Positions 4,576 through 7,311 of a stretch of DNA of 7,311 bases are shown here, piece after piece. Location: assembly GCA_005884155.1 (NCBI GenBank), contig VAXD01000154.1:1-7311 (forward strand), given 5' to 3'. The stretch is from Actinomycetota bacterium (lineage in GTDB: Bacteria; Actinomycetota; Thermoleophilia; Gaiellales; Gaiellaceae). The notes beneath the pieces are model-generated. The model saw only the letters and a list, made by a program, of their open reading frames with translations, ran no database searches and was not told the origin of the DNA. Numbering within the stretch: position 1 is the first letter of the stretch; each line of letters begins with the position of its first letter. The position numbers and the translations under genes are program-made.

Positions 4576-6288
4576 CTACTTCGCTCCGCCGCCGGCCAGG
4601 CTGACGCGCGACTGGAACTCTGGTGGCAGGGCGGTGATGCGCACCACGCGCGCGACCCAGTCCTCGCACGCGTGCGCACTCGGCTCGCGCGCCGCCATGA
4701 GGGCGGGGATGACGACGTACGCGTTGGCTCCTGCGAGAAGGAACATCGCCCAGAACGGGTGCCAACCGTAGATCAGCGTGCCGTGGATCAGTCCGAGCCA
4801 GACGGCACTCTCCGTCACCAGGGCGTGCGACGTCATTACGCGCCGGACGCTGCGTGCGATCGGCGTCGTTGTCTTCGCCGCGCCCGTTGCCACCCAGCCT
4901 TTCGTTCTCCCGCTGAAGTGGTTGACGATCGCCAGCAGGTGCGCGAACGAGTAAAGGTATTGCACGCGCAGCACCGAGAACCTCCAGCGCGACTTGTGCA
5001 CGCAGGGGTAGATGAGCAGTGCCATCACGATCGACCCGCTCATCCAGAAGGAGTTGATCGGGCGGATCATCGGCGTCAGCCACCAGAGCATGACGATCAC
5101 CGGCAACGGCGCGAGCAGCACGTTGAGCGCGGTCGAGAGGTAGTAGAGGAACCCCGCGAAGAAGCAAAGATGGTGCCGCAGGGTGAGGGCCGGGTGGTGC
5201 CGGAAGGTCGGGTCGCGCAGGAGCGAGAGGCTCCCGCTGCACCAGCGGTACTGCTGGTTCACGAACGCAGAGAATTCATCGGGGCAGAGCCCCTTCGCGA
5301 GCAGCACCGGCACGTAGCGGGTCGTGAATCCGGCCTTCAGCAAGTTCACGCCCGTGTGGACGTCCTCGCTGTGCCCGATCTGGGCAAAGCCGCCGCTTTG
5401 CTCGAGCGCGCTGCGGCGATAGACGGCGCATGTCCCCACGCAGATCGCGGCGTCGAACCTGTCTCGCGAGGTCTGGATCCAGCGGTAGAACATCTCCTGC
5501 GTCGAGCCGGCGGACAGCTGCAGCCAGTGCATGCGCTTATCACTGTCGAAGAACTGCGGCGACTGGACGATGCCGATCGACGGAGCGTCGAAGTACGGGA
5601 GCAGCTCCAAGAGGAATTCCGGCCGCGGGACGAAGTCGGCGTCGAAGATCGCGATGAAGTCGCCGTCGCTGTGCTCGTAGCCGAAGCGAAGGTTGCCTGC
5701 CTTCTTCAGGTGCCCTGGGTTCGGCCGCGTCAGGTAGGTGAACCCCCACTCGGCGGCTGCCTCGCGCACCTCGTAACGCGCAGAGTCGTCGAGGACGTAG
5801 ACGGTGATCTCACCCGGCCAGGAGAGGGAGGCGACGTGATGGAAGGTGTTCTGGAGGATCTCGATCGACTCCCCGGCCGAGGGAAGGAAAACGTCGATTG
5901 CCGGGAACTTCTCGGGCTGCCAGCCGTCGACGCGCGCTCGGTGGTCGGCGAGCTGCAGGCGCCGCCGCCGGAGGGTGGTCCGCATCGAAGTCGCCACCGT
6001 GAGCAGGGAGAAGGCAAGGGGAGGAACGAAGAGGCAGAGAACGAGATGAGACGTCGCGAACAGCGCCATGCTCACGCAGATCAACGAGTAGGCGACGACC
6101 GAGACCGGGAATAGCCACCGGTGCTCCCGCCCCAGGTACCAGTACTTCTCGGCGTCCGTCGGCGGTGAGGGAAGCGCCTCATTGGCCTCCTCGGTGGCAC
6201 CGGCACCGCCGCGCGCCCAGACCAGGGTTCCAAAGGCCGTTACGGCGGCTAGGAGGGAGGCGGTGGTGAGTCCTGTGCTCGGGGCCAA
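4576..6288 (-). CDS. Cellulose-synthase-like family 2 glycosyltransferase, membrane protein
   Basis: A 570-residue integral membrane processive-type GT2 enzyme, expected to polymerise a sugar from a nucleotide-sugar donor and pass the chain across the membrane. The catalytic core has all four signatures: VLDD (165-168), FDADFV (215-220), HSEDVHTG (306-313, matching the TED position) and QQYRW (345-349, Q-x-x-R-W). Hydrophobic helices lie near 60-78, 80-98, 372-404, 414-430, 491-507 and 512-532, plus one near the N-terminus. There is no PilZ domain, so direct c-di-GMP control as in BcsA is not indicated. The start is TTG at 6288, the only plausible start before an upstream stop, with no clear Shine-Dalgarno. 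No bcsB-, bcsZ- or other polysaccharide-export-like gene adjoins it, so the product (cellulose, mixed glucan, hyaluronan-like or other) is unknown. Confidence 0.9.
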   Translation of the reverse strand: MAPSTGLTTASLLAAVTAFGTLVWARGGAGATEEANEALPSPPTDAEKYWYLGREHRWLFPVSVVAYSLICVSMALFATSHLVLCLFVPPLAFSLLTVATSMRTTLRRRRLQLADHRARVDGWQPEKFPAIDVFLPSAGESIEILQNTFHHVASLSWPGEITVYVLDDSARYEVREAAAEWGFTYLTRPNPGHLKKAGNLRFGYEHSDGDFIAIFDADFVPRPEFLLELLPYFDAPSIGIVQSPQFFDSDKRMHWLQLSAGSTQEMFYRWIQTSRDRFDAAICVGTCAVYRRSALEQSGGFAQIGHSEDVHTGVNLLKAGFTTRYVPVLLAKGLCPDEFSAFVNQQYRWCSGSLSLLRDPTFRHHPALTLRHHLCFFAGFLYYLSTALNVLLAPLPVIVMLWWLTPMIRPINSFWMSGSIVMALLIYPCVHKSRWRFSVLRVQYLYSFAHLLAIVNHFSGRTKGWVATGAAKTTTPIARSVRRVMTSHALVTESAVWLGLIHGTLIYGWHPFWAMFLLAGANAYVVIPALMAAREPSAHACEDWVARVVRITALPPEFQSRVSLAGGGAK

Positions 6289-6401
6289 GGCTGTCTGCTT
6301 TCGGTTGTCCGCAAAAACAGCCGCAGGACGTGCTTCACGAGCGCATCGACAGCAGCGCCCGAGAGCCCCTTCCCTCAGTCGAGCGAATCCGTTCTAGTGG
6401 G

Positions 6402-6570
6402 TCAGTTTTCGGCCGCGAGGAGCCCGAGTACTTCCCCGCTGTCGGCGTCGCTGAGAACGGCCGCCGAGGCGAGCCGTCGCATTTGGGTCGCGACGCCATA
6501 ACGGCTGCTTCTCGCTCCACGCGACGATCTCGCGCGCACTGATAGCGCCGCGCTGAGACTCGGTGATCAT
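6402..6570 (-). pseudogene. Frameshifted remnant resembling the N-terminus of an AAA-type ATPase family
   Basis: From ATG 6570 the minus strand reads ITESQRGAISAREIVAW, then SEKQPLWRRD. A surplus base in the CCC run at 6485-6487 shifts the frame. Dropping one C gives QMRRLASAAVLSDADSG and EVLGLLAAEN before TGA 6404-6402, 55 residues in all. The pattern W..(K/R)P.W..DA(L/M)RRL......L...D...L..L is, from memory, the opening module of a family of bacterial AAA/SMC-like ATPases, some of which sit near defence genes. The ATPase body (Walker motifs) is not seen downstream. I therefore call it a truncated, frameshifted remnant. It could instead be a short stand-alone protein with a sequencing error. 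Confidence 0.45.
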
Positions 6571-6906
6571 GAGTGTCTACTCGGACGACGCCACGGCAGG
6601 GTCACGATGGGTGCTGGCCCTGCAGCTCGAACTCTGTTCGCCTGGGCTCATCGCCTCGTGCGTCGAAACACGTTGGCGGCCTTCGGGCTTCGGCCGGGGT
6701 TCTGGCCACAGGGCCAGTCCAACGAGTCTACTCTGCATGCGAGGCAGACGCTTTGGGCGGCCCGGCCCGGTCTCCTACCGGGCGCTGCCGCCTCACCTTG
6801 TACTCGATTTTCAGGATGCGAAATCCCAAGCGGGTAGACGCTATGAGCTCAAGCGCCGAACTCGTGCCCACGTTCGTCGGGGGCGACGCTCACTCGGTTT
6901 TTCGGT
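6571..6906. other. Intergenic segment with no convincing gene
   Basis: These 336 bp have open frames on the plus strand but no family signature, no good start context and no bias that stands out. Visible structure is a hairpin CTGGCC/GGCCAG (6702-6707/6712-6717), a stem GCCCGGT/ACCGGGC (6765-6771/6777-6783), a distant 9-bp inverted repeat CTGGCCCTG (6614-6622)/CAGGGCCAG (6709-6717), and CGTCG/CGACG (6875-6888). None has a T-tract that would mark a terminator. Confidence 0.5.
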
Positions 6907-7311
6907 CTACCTGATTGCGAGCTGACCGAGCTCGGCCAGCGCCACCTCGTAGCGCTCGACGCCGACGACTCGGCTTGCCGCACCCTCCGCGGCTCGCTGG
7001 CGGAGCTGGTTCGCCTGCTCCTCGCTCGCACGCAACGCCTCGTCGCTCTCCCATAGGGTGATCAGCTTGGTACGGCCGCGCTCGCGGTCGACGAGCGAGA
7101 CGACGCCCTTGAAGCCGCTGACCTGCCGGACCTGCGGAAGGATCTGGTCCTGCGCGTAGCGCGTCCCCTCGTCGAGACTCTCCGGCGAGCCTTCGAGCAC
7201 GCTTACGCGCGCCGCGCGGGCTCCCTCGCCTCCCTCGGCCATCGCGACCTCGTAGATGTCGACGGACGTCCGTCGCCCCCGCTGCGCTTCCGGGATCTCG
7301 TCTCCCATGCG
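6907..7311 (-). CDS. ABM-domain (dimeric alpha/beta barrel) protein, 5' end probably outside window
   Basis: The minus-strand frame is open to the window edge and ends at TAG 6909-6907. Numbering from the in-frame ATG at 7308, residues 31-125 form one ABM-like ferredoxin-type domain: ARVSVLEGSPESLDEG, then GFKGVVSLVDRERGRTKLITLWESDEAL split across two strands, RASEEQANQLR and a final strand VVGVERYEVALAE. Such domains occur in antibiotic-biosynthesis monooxygenases, heme-degrading IsdG-like enzymes and many uncharacterised proteins, so no reaction can be assigned. Residues 12-24 (RRTSVDIYEVAMAE) repeat the pattern of the domain's own final strand (RVVGVERYEVALAE). This suggests that a second, upstream ABM domain ends here and that ATG 7308 is an internal Met rather than the start. 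Confidence 0.75.
   Translation of the reverse strand, partial: RMGDEIPEAQRGRRTSVDIYEVAMAEGGEGARAARVSVLEGSPESLDEGTRYAQDQILPQVRQVSGFKGVVSLVDRERGRTKLITLWESDEALRASEEQANQLRQRAAEGAASRVVGVERYEVALAELGQLAIR

Noticed and set aside
4415..5242. 275-codon minus-strand frame overlapping the glycosyltransferase 3' end
   Set aside because: It is an alternative frame of the same strand with R/P-rich low-complexity content. The glycosyltransferase frame is clearly the coding one.
4672..6114. 480-codon open frame on the plus strand
   Set aside because: It is the antisense shadow of the glycosyltransferase, whose own frame has all catalytic motifs.
6384..6840. Possible attachment-site copies of the tRNA 3' end (CGAATCC near 6384, GCGAAATCCCA near 6818)
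   Set aside because: Only 7 to 9 bases match, with a gap in the second case. This is expected by chance and too short for a credible att duplicate.
6874..6889. Hairpin CGTCG/CGACG as terminator of the ABM gene
   Set aside because: The stem is only 5 bp and no T-run follows on the minus strand.
6563..6925. Overlapping plus-strand frames of 113-120 codons
   Set aside because: They show no recognisable motif, compete with each other in two frames and run into the ABM gene's 3' end. I see no support for a gene.
1..7311. CRISPR array or complete mobile element
   Set aside because: No regularly spaced direct repeats of CRISPR length, no transposase and no terminal inverted repeats are visible.

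Overview
The window is high-GC DNA with GTG and TTG starts, tightly packed genes and possible leaderless promoters. This fits a high-GC actinobacterium. The protein styles (DUF5715-like murein hydrolase, stand-alone YqfO domain, tandem ABM protein) remind me of the Thermoleophilia, but that placement is inference from memory.

Left part (1-2537), plus strand: the 3' end of an aldehyde dehydrogenase gene is followed after 5 bp by a GNAT acetyltransferase. Next comes a membrane-anchored protein joining a lytic-transglycosylase-like domain to a C-terminal DUF5715/M15-like peptidase domain, probably a two-activity cell-wall hydrolase. Its stop codon interlocks with that of a convergent gene for an alpha/alpha-toroid (prenyltransferase-fold-like) protein on the minus strand (2534-3370).

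Middle (3371-4282): the toroid gene and a small YqfO/NIF3-type gene diverge from a 23-bp gap. The gap holds two overlapping, oppositely directed TANNNT elements, each 6-7 nt from a GTG start, which suggests a divergent pair of leaderless promoters. The YqfO gene overlaps (GTGA) an RNase HI-family gene. That gene carries all the expected catalytic residues but is split by a 7-bp imperfect tandem duplication. A tRNA-Gly(GCC) gene with its own -10 element and a downstream intrinsic terminator follows.

Right part (4283-6906) looks like an accessory segment beside the tRNA. It has a short AT-richer pyrimidine tract, three copies of GCTGCCCATT inside a possible remnant of an integrase C-terminal tail, an orphan cellulose-synthase-like GT2 membrane glycosyltransferase (minus strand), a frameshifted 55-codon remnant resembling the N-terminus of a family of AAA-type ATPases, and about 340 bp with no convincing gene. 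The window ends inside a protein with at least one ABM (dimeric alpha/beta barrel) domain. Its N-terminal residues look like the tail of a second such domain beyond the window.

I see no complete undescribed system. The most noteworthy signals are the split RNase HI gene, the back-to-back leaderless promoter pair, the dual-domain murein hydrolase and the tRNA-side debris of mobile or defence-like genes.
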